Shown piece after piece: positions 10,215 through 22,396 of a stretch of 64,000 nt of DNA. This DNA comes from Amyloporia xantha (Eukaryota; Basidiomycota; Agaricomycetes; Polyporales; Adustoporiaceae). Made by a program: the position numbers and the translations under genes. A model generated the notes under the pieces. It was not told the DNA's origin, did not search any database, and saw only the letters and a list, made by a program, of their open reading frames with translations. The stretch is taken from NCBI GenBank assembly GCA_036971615.1, contig JAYKKR010000003.1, forward strand, positions 1,178,001 through 1,242,000. Direction: 5' to 3'. Position 1 is the stretch's first letter. Each line of letters begins with the position of its first letter.

Positions 10215-11149
10215 TTACACACCCATGTCCCGCCTCATAGCCTGCATCGTGCTCGATATCCTCCTCATTTGCGCGCGGGCGATCAGCGTGGGATCATGAA
10301 ACGCAGCCACATGTGCTGGGGCCTTGCGGGGTGGGTTGCGGACACCGTAGTTGACAAAGTCCCAGTCCCCCTCCTCGAGTGCATCTGAGTAGATACGCTG
10401 CGGTAAAGGTCCGTCCGCCTCTGCGATAAGAGGGGCATGTTGAAGCTAGCAGCCAAAAGAGGGACATGAGAAGAGACGAGCGTACCGGCTACCTTCGAGT
10501 TGAGCCACCAGTGGTTATCGTGCAGCTGTCGGCGGCACTCCACGTCGTGTTCTCTGCCTTCTTTGAGCAACGCGCAATCGCCCTTGTGCAGTGCGGCAGT
10601 CCAATCTTGCTTCTGACACTAGACAGCCCCTAAATGGTGAGCACCGTCGCGATGTAATCATTCATGGCTTACAGTCTTAGAGCAGTAGAACCTAGAATGA
10701 CAGCCTGAGCATCGCTGGAATCGCGGCGTGCCCAGCGCCTCCCACTTGCCGCAGTGCGCGCAGGTGTACATGACTTCGGCCGGTGGAATGAGCACCTCCA
10801 CGACAGGCGAAGAGCCGACCTTGTCTCCCGTCAGCCTGATCGGCGCACACCCCTCTGCATCTCGCATCGCCAGAAGGTCCTCAACCGACACTCCAAAAGA
10901 GAGGCCGGTGAAGACAAAGCGGAAGTGCCCGTCCGCAGTCGGTGCGGGCGACGTGGCAGCTTGGTTGTGGTCGATGTGATTGATACATTCATGGATGCGG
11001 ATGGAGCTCTGGCCCCAGGGACGCGCGAAGCAGAGGAACCACGACGAGTGGCTCCTGCCCAACGCCAACGGCGCCTTCGGCATTATCTGTTTGGAATTGA
11101 AGACACGGATGCTAGGAGCAGCTGGAGTGTTTTGATCAGTCGACGCCAT
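10215..11149 (-). CDS. MYND zinc-finger protein
   Basis: Three exons (11149-10673, 10618-10493, 10418-10215) encode 268 aa. A MYND finger begins near residue 128: CAHCGKWEALG, then CSGCHSRFYCSKT, and across the first intron CQKQDW with H and C ligands in LHKGDC. All eight zinc ligands are present. The N-terminal 125 residues show no recognised enzymatic domain, and no SET domain is found. The C-terminal exon has the well-formed segment LEEGDWDFVNYGVRNPP. The acceptor of exon 3 was placed after CAGAG because this frame gives a protein-like sequence. MYND fingers bind proline-rich peptides, so a protein-protein adaptor role is the family expectation. The partner is unknown. Confidence 0.85.
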
Positions 11150-11833
11150 ATCTTCCGGTACGGAGGCCAGGATGAGGGGGAAGTCGGCTGTATGAGACAG
11201 ATGATATCAGAACCACTTTTATATTGCAATATTGTTGCGGTCATATGACCGCGAAGCGAGTAGCTGTCACCGCTTTGATCGCGATCGCTGCTGCCTGCAC
11301 CAGATGACTGGTGCCCTCGCCACATTCTGAAGCGGAGTTCTGGGGCACTCTTGCGTGCGTAAGTCATTCAGGAGATGATGCGGCTCAGGCCTTGAAACTG
11401 AGATATTACAGATGACCATTGAGACTGGCCTTCAAACAGTCTTAGGCAATCCATCTGGCCTGAGTACTATCATGTTTTGTTTTCGTGATGTGCTGGGGCC
11501 TAGCGGGAACCGTCCTTGTCTTCGTAGACAGTCTCCCCTATATCAGAGTGCAGGGCTTCAGCAGTATCGCTGACAATAGAAATGTCTCACCGCTTTGATC
11601 ATGTAGTATAAGCGATCTTCGAATGATATCACGCAATCCAATCGTGCGCGAGCCTTCTTCATCTTCTGAGGTCAAACACGAAAAGTACTGAAAGGAAGCC
11701 CATTGCATATGGCGTAAGATTACAGGCTTAGACAGACAGCTGCTTTGTGAGGTGAGTTCCTCAAGCATTTTTAGAACCACGTTTTGACCACTCACCTACG
11801 TACTAAAATACAGTCCCCGGCGTTGACTATCCC
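11150..11833. other. Intergenic region, nothing recognised
   Basis: This region separates the 5' end of the MYND gene and the 3' end of the first DUF6533 gene. Only short unsupported frames are present. Confidence 0.5.
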
Positions 11834-13615
11834 TTAATTTTCATCCTGGCCGGCGACTCCTGAGCAAACTCCTGCAAGTGGCATCACATGTCGGCGATCT
11901 TCTTCCGCTATACCTGTCCGCTCCCGATTATCGTCTGCGGCTGCTAGCATCTCGGTACTATGTGACGTCATTTCCACATCTTCTACTATGCATTCTGCGT
12001 CGTCAGCATCATGTCTGCCATCCAAACCCAAGAAGGGGGCATCATGATCCAAGCTTGCACCCATATTTGCGACCACTCTTGAGGGAAAGTATAAGTCTGG
12101 CATCTCCGAGATGGATACAGTACCCTCCGAGGATATGAATGCATGGCGAAGGTTCAGAAAAAAGCGTGTCAGGAGAATTGTGGAAAAGCTAGAACGGGTC
12201 AAACTCAATTAGTCAGTAACATAAAATGTAACAAATCGTGACACAGACACTTCGGTCCAAGCTGTCATCTTCTGGTAGATCTGGGACCTTCCTTAGTCGG
12301 GCTATTCAGAGTACAACATGAGACGTACATTGGTGATCCACAGTACTATGTCGACGACATTGAGTATCAGTAGGACTCTGAAAACAGGATGTGCTCGTTG
12401 AATCCTTGCGCAAGATGACTCATGCCTGCCCTGCCAACTTACCCGAAATAGAGACTACCTGTAGGAGATGCAGTAATCAGCTATAGCCGTTAAATTTCCG
12501 GCACTTGGTGGCTGACCGTCTTGGACCAATAAGGTAGAAACCGGCACCTTTATGTGACCGATGGTTGCCTCTCTTTTAATTCGATACGTAGCATGCCAAG
12601 TGGCCAGTAACACTATGGCTTCTGCAGCAATGTTGCACACCCGAGTGACGATGGCGACTACATTATAGAAAGGCATCCGGTCAATGCCAGCCGGCACTAC
12701 CTCTCAAAGAGAAGGTCTTACATCTATTTCCGCTATGAGTTATCCGTGACACAGCTTAGAAGGCAGAACGAACTTGTGACTTACTTGTTCTGTTTGGAGA
12801 GTGGAGTGATCGTGGTCAATATGCAGTATTGGGGAGGCGGCAAGATCAACAAGACATCTTGTGCAGTACGATACTGCAATTGACATATTTGAACAGAGGT
12901 CAAACGAAAATGATATCGACTTACTATATTCGTGGCCGTAGGGACTAGACCCAGTGCTAATACAATAAGTGGGATGACTCGGCCCCCTCCGCGTATAGCA
13001 TAGATTCGGAACGCAGAGAACGCTCGATGGTCGTCTCAATTAAGCTGTCAGTGAAAGACGGGTGGAGCACCTCACCTGCCCATAGAGAGTACATCATGCA
13101 TCCTAAGACGTTTTGGAGCATCCATACATTGTATGAGCTAGACAAACGAGACGTGTAAACTTCGTGAAAGAACACAATTCGCGTCACTCATTCAAACTTA
13201 CACCTGGAGAATCTGGCTTCGGTTGAGCGCGTACAATGCAGAAAGAAAAATCGTACATGACATGACAAGTTAGCGTCGATATCCACCAAAACTGGCAATA
13301 TGAGATATGGAATCATCAGGTATCGCATCAGAATGTAGAGGATACTGGGCCCAGTCAGTTTTCGGGCCCAAACAGCCTGCACTTCTTGGCCGATGACAAG
13401 AAGGTGATCGTAAGTGAAGAGAGCTGGAGCATGTAATATTTAGTCAACCAGCTATCACACGAGACTTGTCTGCTTACCGAGTATCGCCACATAGCAGTCG
13501 ACGCCGATATAGCTATTTCCAGACAGAGGTCACAATGCACTCAGAGTTTCAACTTGATGACTTACTATGTTTTCTCAGCCTCTGCTATCTGCTGAATATC
13601 AGCGGTAGATGACAT
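11834..13615 (-). CDS. DUF6533 multi-pass membrane protein, copy A
   Basis: Member of the large Agaricomycete DUF6533 family of about seven-helix membrane proteins of unknown function. The first exon is 13615-13566 and the last 12188-11834. The exons between were traced with the help of copy B at 22397-24154. Diagnostic segments are TYDHLLVIGQEVQAVW (DUF6533 start), GPSILYILMRYLMIP, FSAFRIYAI (the LRVYAL-type helix), an IVTRVCNIAAEAIVLLATW helix, VLWITN, and a C-terminal TRFFLNLRHAF motif followed by an acidic cytosolic tail. Two short internal junctions could not be fixed: near 13150-13250, and near 12680-12730, where an extra very small exon is needed to keep phase. Splice sites are otherwise canonical. 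Copy B has the same exon pattern on the opposite strand. Confidence 0.82.
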
Positions 13616-14594
13616 CTGCACACAATGTATAAGTGGAGGTTAAAGGTTGTTCGTGCGAAGTGCTTCAAGTTATAGTAGGCTGTATAGCGACGCTGGAGAG
13701 ACGGATGTAGAACGTGCCTGTGAACATTGACATTACGGACACAGGCACGCACGGCCTCTATACAATTGGAGCATAACGCCATATCGCGGTAAGTCTAATC
13801 GCTTGGCAAAATAGATTGGCGTGCGGCAATGCAGACAGCGAGCGCATCAACCCGCAGGCTGTCATAGTTGACAATTCCAGGCGAATCCTCCAGATGATAT
13901 CCAAGATGGCATGCATATGCTCTCATGACCCTTCTCCTCCCAGAAGATTTCAAGTCGACTCGGAAGTTCCAGCCTCTGACGAGAATCGAAAGGTCATCCA
14001 CGCCACGATTATTCGGGCCTACCAACCTTGTGTTCACATACACGTGACCGAGACGCGATTCGATCGCGTTCGTGGGACCCCTTTGAACTTTCCGATTTTG
14101 TCGTACTATTATCTAGGGAAAGTGCACACCAGACTATACGCTATCGGCGAAGTTCTCTTTTATAAGCAGTCTTACTCGATTAAATTTGGAAATGAATCGC
14201 TCTCGAATATCGCGGAACCTACCAGCCTCCTGAGAATCGGGAAATGGCTGGACTTGAGCTGGAAGTGATAGCAAGATATCTTCCGGGTAGTCTTCCATTA
14301 GACACACTGCGGTTTGACATGAGGTTTGGGTTTATTTATATACTACCACTACACTATCTGTTCGGATACTAGGAATGAACGTAAGCAAAGCCTGAGGTGC
14401 ATCAAGCATACATAGTACTGATATATAGGATAAGTACAATGAGACTAAAACTCGTGAATGTAGACTAATTGGCCTGCCATACATGTGAATATGGATTATC
14501 ACAATCTATCTACAAGAGCCCCGCCAGCGGCATAATGAGGTATCGTCCGTATGAGGGTATCTCCCGACGTGGACACTTCCCGAGGGAGTTGCCT
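13616..14594. other. Spacer between DUF6533 A and GTPase A
   Basis: No recognised gene. A plus-strand frame of 150 codons (13816-14268) is open but begins with TTG, has no recognisable domain and has no counterpart beside the second gene pair. I do not call it a gene. Confidence 0.4.
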
Positions 14595-15361
14595 TCAGTT
14601 CAGAGAGAAATCGCCCGAAGACCTGTTGAGCAAAGCTCTAACGATATCCTCCGCCGATGCCTTCGTATCGTCATATCCAGAGACGGTCGCGCCACCGTCT
14701 ACTGCTGTCCTAAAGCCGTGAGCGCAGAGCTCACGGTGGCGTTTTTCAGCGTCCTCCGCCTTTTCGACGTGACTCCACATGGTCGTCACTACAGACACGT
14801 TGGGCATAGCGTCGTTGCCGACTTTGTTGCAGAACACTTCAAAATTCCTGAGCGCTGGGTCGCTGGGTCTGTAGTCGACTACCCGATGGGTGTAAATCGC
14901 CCCGACCACTTGCTTGCCCTCTCTCTTCCTAGATTTACAAGAGGATGGTCAGCATCAGTGCACTGGGTGTTCTACTTAGACTCACATGCGTCTCAGTTCT
15001 CGCTTGATATTTAAGAAAGGGACAGCACCGTCTTCGTCGAACCCAGGTGTATCGATAAACACGATGCGTTGGCCGTCCAATTCGCATTCTGCGGTTTGCA
15101 CCTTCAAGGTACATTGGGAATGTGTGTTTCCCTCCCGCAGAGTGCTGTCGGTAACCGTGTTGATAAACTGTCCAAAGAGCCTGCCGTGAACATCTGATGC
15201 CAATAATAAAGGAGTGCACTACCGACCTTCGTTCTCCCCGAGCCGGTCACCCCAAATAGCCTAGGAAGGCAATCACATGTCAGTAAGCATCTCCTCTGAA
15301 AGAGTGTTGTTGCCTGCCATTATACTCACGCAATATATTTCGTTTGGGAAGTCGATTTCAT
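14595..15361 (-). CDS. Minimal AIG1-like P-loop GTPase, copy A
   Basis: Four exons (15361-15330, 15260-15227, 15167-14986, 14928-14595) encode 193 aa, only a G domain. The G1 loop is built across two introns as LFGVTGSGRTKFIN, where the usual GK[ST] is GRT, so the invariant lysine is arginine. G3 is intact (FIDTPGFDED), and the fungal AIG1-like family's VTTMWSHV stands in the G4 position. The N terminus MKSTSQTKYIA... was chosen because exon 1 then joins in phase and matches the 32-nt first exon of copy B. A minus-strand TATA-like CATAAAAG lies about 85 nt upstream. Family members bind or hydrolyse GTP and often act in self/defence-like roles. With the K-to-R change, catalysis is doubtful. 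Confidence 0.88.
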
Positions 15362-16200
15362 AGTGGGTGACGGAAGGGATTCGTGCTGAGAATGAGAAAG
15401 TACGGTCTGTGCTTTGATGGGGGTTCAGAGGCGGACGTCCTGCTTTTATGCGGCTGGGGCACGGCTGTGTAAGGTACTGGGCGCTGTGTACCTTCAACGC
15501 ATCGGATGGCCTTCGGGATGCTCTAGTGAACCACTTTGTGATACCGAACATTGTATGACAAGTGATGGCTGTGCCACATGTGTTTATTCCATTCAATTCG
15601 CCTCGACCAGTACTCCGAGCCTCTCGGAATGCTGTCACTGATAGTGGACTGAATTTTGGTAGAGCCTTTCGCCGCTAGATTAATCTGCGCTCAGTCATAC
15701 TGCTTGCTCCGCTATCCTCGACCCATGGAAGGCCTCCCTTGATAGAAGAGCCCACCTCAGCTTACATATCCGAGGTGGAATCGGAGGGTACACGAAGGGA
15801 TAATAGGGTATCGAAGAAGTTGCACACACGATCGAATAGCCTCGAGGTGAATATGCATATGGATGTCGATCACTGCGGACGCGGCGTTCGAATCGTCCCG
15901 GGCATCGCCTGTTATTACTGTATATGTGCGGCGGTGTCTAGGAAGACTCGTATCATACGTTATCCCGGGCAGCCGGCGATAATGTCTATAACACCCGCAT
16001 GACACCTACATCATGCTATGGAAGACAGCAGGGATCAGTACACCAGGAGGCTACAACCCACTTGCTGCGCAGGTACTACTCATAGCCACCCATTGGGTAA
16101 TAGGGAGGTTCAGAGTAGGGATTTCGAGGCGGATTTCGTCGAGGATTTCGACTCTGCTTTCAACATCGGAGGAAACCGAAAACACAGGTCAGCTTTGATA
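15362..16200. other. Intergenic, no gene recognised
   Basis: This is the upstream flank of GTPase A. Short overlapping frames on both strands around 15739-16005 have no domain. The last 8 bp (16193-16200) are the target-site copy flanking the adjacent transposon. Confidence 0.45.
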
Positions 16201-16993
16201 CAGTCTCCTACCCAGTCCAACTACAGGTGGTGAGAGGGGCTTCATCCTAAGTTCGTTCGATGCTGTATCCTAGATCATGTGACTATGTGGCTTCTACATA
16301 GTCACATGATCTAGGATGCAACATCGAATAAATATCTCGAGAACGTCCTGTCGGTGGGGAGTCTGGTTCGCCGAACATGTTCGGCGGACACGTTCGGCGA
16401 ACCGTGCCTGGCGCTGTGACAGTGTGAGGCCACATGGACCATATCTCCCTAAATTGGTAGGTCAAAGCGGGTGGCGGGCCCGGGCAGGAGCAGGAGCACG
16501 CACTGGCCCGCATTTGGTGACTGATCCCCGTCGGCGACTGGCGCAAGGGGCGCATTCCTCTTATAGCAATCCCGTCGCTTTCATTGTCAAGAGCCTGGGG
16601 CTCACCGTGGCTAATTCAGATGAAACATGTTACCTCTACTTAGGCAACTTCATACCTGGTATATACAAAAGGAATCCTCTGTCACACTAGCTTCATGTGT
16701 GGACACTGCTGTGGACAGCAGTGGGCCTCGACAGAGTCGACATACCCCCCCCCGCTTGGCCCGTGGCCGCTGGTGGGCCAACGCTCAGCCACAATGGCGG
16801 GCTGATACCTATTTTGAAAACTGCGACGGCCAATAAGCGCTCGCGAGTACTGGTAGTCACAGCTGTGTCACCGTGTGACGTTCCATGTTCGGTGTTCGGT
16901 GTCCGGCGAACGAACCTCCCCGTGGACAGGACATTCTGAATATCTCGGATGAAGTTCCTCTAACCACCCGTAGATGGACTGGGTAGGAGACTG
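16201..16993. mobile_element. Non-autonomous hAT-like DNA transposon (793 bp)
   Basis: Terminal inverted repeats of about 47 bp (16201-16247 and 16947-16993), starting CAGTCTCCTACCCAGTCCA and matching at about 42 of 47 positions. Each is bordered by an 8-bp flank, CTTTGATA on the left and CTTTGATC on the right. An 8-bp duplication and a CAG-type terminus fit hAT elements. No transposase frame is present. Two palindromes lie inside (16267-16317 and 16365-16403). Confidence 0.78.
16267..16317. repeat. 22-bp perfect hairpin inside transposon
   Basis: Arms 16267-16288 and 16296-16317 are perfectly complementary with a 7-nt loop (GGCTTCT). The arm includes ATCATGTGACTATGT. The neighbouring 16365-16403 structure has 12-bp arms GGTTCGCCGAAC/GTTCGGCGAACC and a nested 18-bp perfect palindrome at 16369-16386. 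Together they give the element's left end strong foldback potential. Confidence 0.85.
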
Positions 16994-17381
16994 CTTTGAT
17001 CGTGCGGCGGAAAGCAGCTTTCAATTGTCGAAAACCGTACTCTAATCTCCCTTAGTGAAATTATATGCATTAAATACGAACTATTTACTCGAGCCGCTTC
17101 CCGCATTGACGAGAACGGCTCTTATTCAAGGAGCTGCCCATGTCTTCATACAGGGTATACACAATGCCAGTACTTGCTATCTATATCACAAATGCTCCAG
17201 AATCGTAATATCATGCCCTGCGATTCCAGTCCTTGGTATCAGCAACCGTCAGACATGAAATACTATATGTAATTTTTGGTCGTCTCGCCAGACGAACGGT
17301 GACCTATGAAGCAGCAAACCGTCAAAGAACAGCGCGTCGAAAGCACAGCGAACCGAGAACGACATGGCGCGGAAAGTGGGT

Positions 17382-20120
17382 TCAGACAATCGACTTCACC
17401 AGCAACCCCTCCAGTCTGCAGTATTCCGGCACGATCGCGGCGTACGACATGAACGCATCCACATCTGGTTCGGCGACCTTGGCGAGCCCGAGCTGCACTT
17501 CAGCCTCCGACGTGGGCATCGCGGTGACAGGCGTGAGGGCCGTGGGTGTCGACGCAGCGGCAGCATCCACTCCCGCCGCGTCTGCATTGACATTGCTTGT
17601 CCCGCTCAAGTCTGGCGTGGTGAACGCGGTCGATGGTGCTTCTCCCAGCGTAGTCCCCGTCATGGTAGTACCCGCGGTCGAACTCGTCAGTGTCCTCAAA
17701 CGGCTGAGCTCCCCCTCGCTAAACCCGGAGCCCATGCCGAAAGAACTCTGCATCCCGCTCATCTTCTCCATCTCTTCCACCTCGTCCTCTTCCTCCTCCA
17801 CAAGAATAGTCGCACCCAGAGTAGACCGCGTACCGTGGCCGTAAGGAGTACTTGCGCCGCTACCCGTCGCACTCGGAGCGTTGCTGCTTGCTGGGGCGTT
17901 GATGGTCGTCCTGAGCGGCGCACCACCAGTGGTAGCCCAGCGTTTTGCCAGCAACCGCTTGATCTCCTCCTCGAACCCGCCACGGCCGGTGCCCGCAGGA
18001 GTCCCTTTCTCCTTACCCCACACCCACCGAGCGACATACGCGCCACCAAGGGCAGCACGGGCGGGGAAGCCCGGCGGAGGCGCATTCCGGTGTGGCACGA
18101 CCTGTGCTGCATCGATTTGTGTTGTAGGCACGATCACAGGCGCATTGAACACATCGCCTACGAGGTTCGCGATGGACGGGAAGTTCGCGGCGGCGCCGGT
18201 GGAGATGACGCGGGTCGGAAGGGGTGTGTAGTCGTATGGGTCAAACGGCAGGCCCATGTTATTGGCAGAGCTGCTTCCCGCCCGCTTTTGCTGTGATATA
18301 GGACTTGGCGACGAATTGGCCCCGCGTCCACGCCCTGCGTTGGGGCCGAGGACGCCTGTGGCAATCATGCGCGACCAACGCACTCTGAACGACAATATTT
18401 GGCTCTCCAGCAGACACCGGGGGTTCGCGCGCAGATCACGGAATTCGTTCACCTTGACACCTGTCTCGAATCTGTAGATGCCTTTCACGTGTGAGAATGG
18501 GTAGCTATCGGCTTGGAGAATCCAGAAACTGAACAGCTTGTCGTCGAGGCTACGAACAACAACATCGCCAATCAACGTCCACAACACCCGCGTAGAATTC
18601 TCCTGACATACCCTATCGACCCACCTGGGGGTACAATGGCCACCAGCCGGTCGAAGGCACTCCAGCTCTTTGTGTACATGTCGCGTACTAGAGCTCGTGG
18701 CACGTCTGCGTTCCTGCATTGCCTCCAATTAATCTCTCTTGCACTCCTTTGCTCACAGATATACAGCATAAAGACGGTGAATATAGAACATACCTGCTGA
18801 TGAGCATCGCAACGTAACGCTTCCTCTCGCTAGCATCCTGGGCAGGGTGTGGGAATAGACTGTACAGACGAGTGGGTACGTAATTCGATGCAGGAGCAAG
18901 CAAGACATCCATCGGCCCGAACGACAGGACAGCATCGGAAGGAGACGGACAGAGAGACAGGTATGTCGAGAGGTAGTCCGACGTGAACGGCGTAACAATA
19001 GCATCTGCGGCCGAGACGGCGATGAGGACCGCCCACTGATCACTCCAAACCACCACGCACCAGGATCGAACCCATATCGGTCCACCAGGTATCGTGAGAC
19101 ATTCCCGATCCTCCTCCGCCCCCCTGAAATGTCCACATCGCCCAGCCAGCTCCAGATCCGCCTGCCCTCTTCCCGACTGCCGCCCACTATTTCCATCACG
19201 CCCTCGTCCCAATGGCTCGGGGTCCCCGCACCTGCTGCCTGAGCACCCGTGTGCACCCACAGGCCCGTTGCGCACGCCTCCGCCTCACCCATGCCGACGA
19301 AGGCACCGCAAACCAGACTGGCGAGGAACGCGCTCGCGACCTGCACGCGGCCCGTGCGCGCCCACACCTCCGGCCACGCCTCGCGCACGCGGAGCAGCTG
19401 GGCAGCGAGCAACGACGCGTGTGCACAGGTGCCTACGCGCGCCGCCATGAGGTCCGGCCCGCCGAGGGCAGCCTCGAGCGCGAGGGCGTGCGTGTGCGCG
19501 GACGTGTCTTGTGCGACGGGGGAGTTGGGCAGCGAGAACGATTGCGGGAGGATCTGTGTGTGCACTGGCAACCGCGGGTCAAGGTTCTGCAGCTGCGGCA
19601 TCTGGCTGGCTTTCCACCACACGAGCGCATGCTGCACGCCGGTCAGATATGGCACGGACATTGCGAGCAAACGGCGTACGTACCTGCGCCGCACCACCGA
19701 TCGCCTTGATCCTCATCAGGTCATACTGCTTGCTGAGCTTCTCCAAGAGCAGGTCTGAAGGCGCACGTAGATATAAAGGGAAGGTCGATCGCACGATGAC
19801 CAGATCAGCGATTGCGTCTATAACAAAAAGAAAGATTTGGTCCCGCGAAACACTCACCAAAGGCCTTTATCCACATTTCTACCGGTGTTGTATACGCATC
19901 TCCGGGAGTTGTGAATATGCCGCCCTGTGTTCTGCGCAAGCGGTGGACCCGTTCTTCAGCAACATCTCCTTTGAAAACGCGAAAAAAAAACTCACTGATA
20001 TTCTGACAATTCGACATCGAAATCAACGGCCTCTACACCAACTAATTCTAGGTTTTCGTCCACAATTGACGCACGGAGTTGGTCTGTGGCGAGCTCAAGG
20101 CCCAAGAATAGCGCAGGCAT
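17382..20120 (-). CDS. XKS1: D-xylulokinase (FGGY family), extended C-terminus
   Basis: Phosphorylates D-xylulose with ATP to feed pentoses into the pentose phosphate pathway in the cytosol. Seven exons (20120-19996, 19931-19858, 19754-19684, 19631-19061, 19004-18794, 18713-18612, 18549-17382) give 773 aa with every phase consistent. Visible FGGY features are the N-terminal LFLGLELATDQLRASIVDEN, IKAIGGAAQHALVWW, a retained QDTS aspartate in the sugar-binding region, VGMGEAEACATGLW, TPFTSDYLSTY, DVLLAPA, LDDKLFSFW...GIYRFETG and a final VPEYCRLE helix. Yeast-type enzymes are about 600 aa. The extra length is a low-complexity Ser/Thr/Gly/Ala segment with an acidic run at about residues 590-730, placed just before the last helix. 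Start ATG is the first in frame and directly precedes the family's first strand. Confidence 0.93.
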
Positions 20121-22396
20121 GTTTTTGGGCGGCATAGAGACGGCAGATCAACGGAGGGGACAGCACTTCGTTAAAAAATCCCAGAAAATGTGAGGGTGAT
20201 CACACCCGTCGTCGTCGCCAGTATCGAGAAGCTGAGGACGGTGGTCGTGAGCAGGAGAAGAAGAGGGAAGACGCCTACCAGAACCGAGGACGATTCTCAG
20301 GCTCTCGTTCGCGTCCATCAGCATCACCCATGGCAAGCACCGGCGCTTATTCCTGCCTCATGTTTGTCGGTTCCCACGCACAAATGGCAACGTCCGAAGG
20401 TCGTCCTTGGTTTGCACGCTCAACCATGGTGAGTCCTTGAATATTTATGTGTTTATTCTCACAGGTCGTTATCCATGGCTCTGCTAGAGCAGTTGACGAG
20501 CAGCCAGCATCGTGTCTTGGAGTAACGGTTACGCCCAGGAGGTAAGTGTGCAACTTCTATCGAGCTATTATGATTTCTAAGCCCTGATATGTCTGTTCGC
20601 AGGACAGTTGGAACGTACTTCCATAATATACGTCAGAGGCGGATTGCTCTTTCACAGAGCACAGGGTTAAGCAAGCGTTGCCGTGCAGCCTGCGTGCGGT
20701 TCCCTAGCTCGAAATGAACTCTCAGCTAACCTACCAGAATAATGTACCTAAACTAAGAGAGGTTGTTGCCGAAGGCCAATCGAACGTAGAAAATTTGACA
20801 CCTACAATCTGACCTTGGAATATTTTCCGCAGCGTGCGTGGCGCACAGCTCACGCGCGGGATGATATGAAGGTGCCTTACATAAATGAAGCCTATGTTAC
20901 GTCCAGGTCTCCCCGTAATTGAACAATTGTGAGTATCGTCAATGATAGTTCTTTACCCCGAACCGATACTGAAACTCAACATTTGTATTCGCTATTAAAG
21001 AGCAATCCACGCATCAATCTAAAAGAAACATCATTAAAGTGGGATATAATGGCCTGATTCCTCGATTTACTCATGCATACAATATACACCTGGGATAAAT
21101 CGGGCTGTTCGCTCGAAATGAGTTCTTATCCGGCGGCTATATTCCAAGGCTCCGAATCCTGAGGCCTCAGCGGAGAAACGCGATTGGATTTCGCAGTCGA
21201 TCGCGTTCCATCACGTGTCTCGGATGCGCTCATTGAATGGATGTTCCAACTTGCCTCATCCCGCATCCCTCAATTGTACGCCAAACTCGGTGCAATTATT
21301 CCCAGCAAGTGCGGTCAGGCTTTCTCAGCGTTTCCGAGTTGACGTAAGTTTTTTTGTTGGCTGTATAACGTGCAGCACTTTTAGCTAATGCCAAGCGGAG
21401 CGATCTGTATGTCAGGAGATAAATTCATTCAGGAACATCTATCATGGCGCTGTGTCGATGACAGATGGCACGGCTCCTCACTGTGAAGCTGCTAAGCAAT
21501 CCATACTTTTTTTCTACATAAGCTTCAAGGTGGGAAAGTCCGTCAGATCTTCTGCCATGATCTCCATTCCATGCAGTCCTGTGATTCTGAACTGCGGCAG
21601 CACAATCTCAGCTACAGCTCAGCTACGTATGTCTCATGAGTGCTTTGTGGTCCATCATAACTTCGACCTACGTTATTTATGGCATTTTGATTGAACTCTA
21701 TCCTGGGCGGCTATCCTGATTCCGCTATACAGGCCAAGCCCCGCTTCAATACCACGAGGTCAAATTCGACTGCGACCCTGGGACTATTTTCTCCAGACTT
21801 CGCCGATGACCTTGAATAGTTGCTGACCTGCGTTTCAGTCTGGCCAGAATATAAGCATTTTGATTCGCATCTATCGGTCAAATCATCAGCCAGCATGAGC
21901 GAAAGCGCGTTTAGGATGGTTCGACCCGTCGCCACCAGAGCATTTTATCGCCGATCTTGATTCCCTTGCTTGATCAATGTCACAGTCAAGAGACTAGAGT
22001 ACCCGTGCAGGCAGGCGACTCCCGAATTTCTACCATCGAAGGATTCGACTTTGTCCCTGGCGCTGATGATCGCTTCTTCTGAGCACTGGACCCGTACTTG
22101 CTGGAAAGAGAATAGTCGCTTCCGAGCTTCTGTTACCCACCGACGAGCGGCGATCGGGTGCCTGCCAGGTGAAACGTCGAAAATCATAGGCTAGGTGACA
22201 TGCATGTTCCGTCCAGTGCCTGTGTAAGTGCATTCAATGGAGATCGCCGCTTTGCTTCTTGTCGATAATAAAAGGATACGCCGTCTTCGATCTCATGTGG
22301 AGAAGCTGGGCGACTATATATAGCTGGGAACGCTGTTCTTCACGCCTTGCAGGAACAATCTGCAACATCTGTTCTGTCCTTAAGTGCGCACTTGGG
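20121..22396. other. 2.3-kb gene-poor stretch
   Basis: No gene is recognised. Open frames are short, AT content rises towards 21 kb and no frame shows a domain or phase-consistent exon chain. It lies between xylulokinase and the second DUF6533 gene and may be decayed sequence. Confidence 0.45.

Noticed and set aside
13816..14268. 150-codon plus-strand frame between DUF6533 A and GTPase A
   Set aside because: It starts with TTG, no family is recognisable, and it is not found beside the second pair. Kept only as a note.
17364..18296. 310-codon plus-strand frame
   Set aside because: Antisense to the xylulokinase low-complexity region. Composition is Arg/His/Ser-rich as expected from reverse complement of GC-rich coding DNA.
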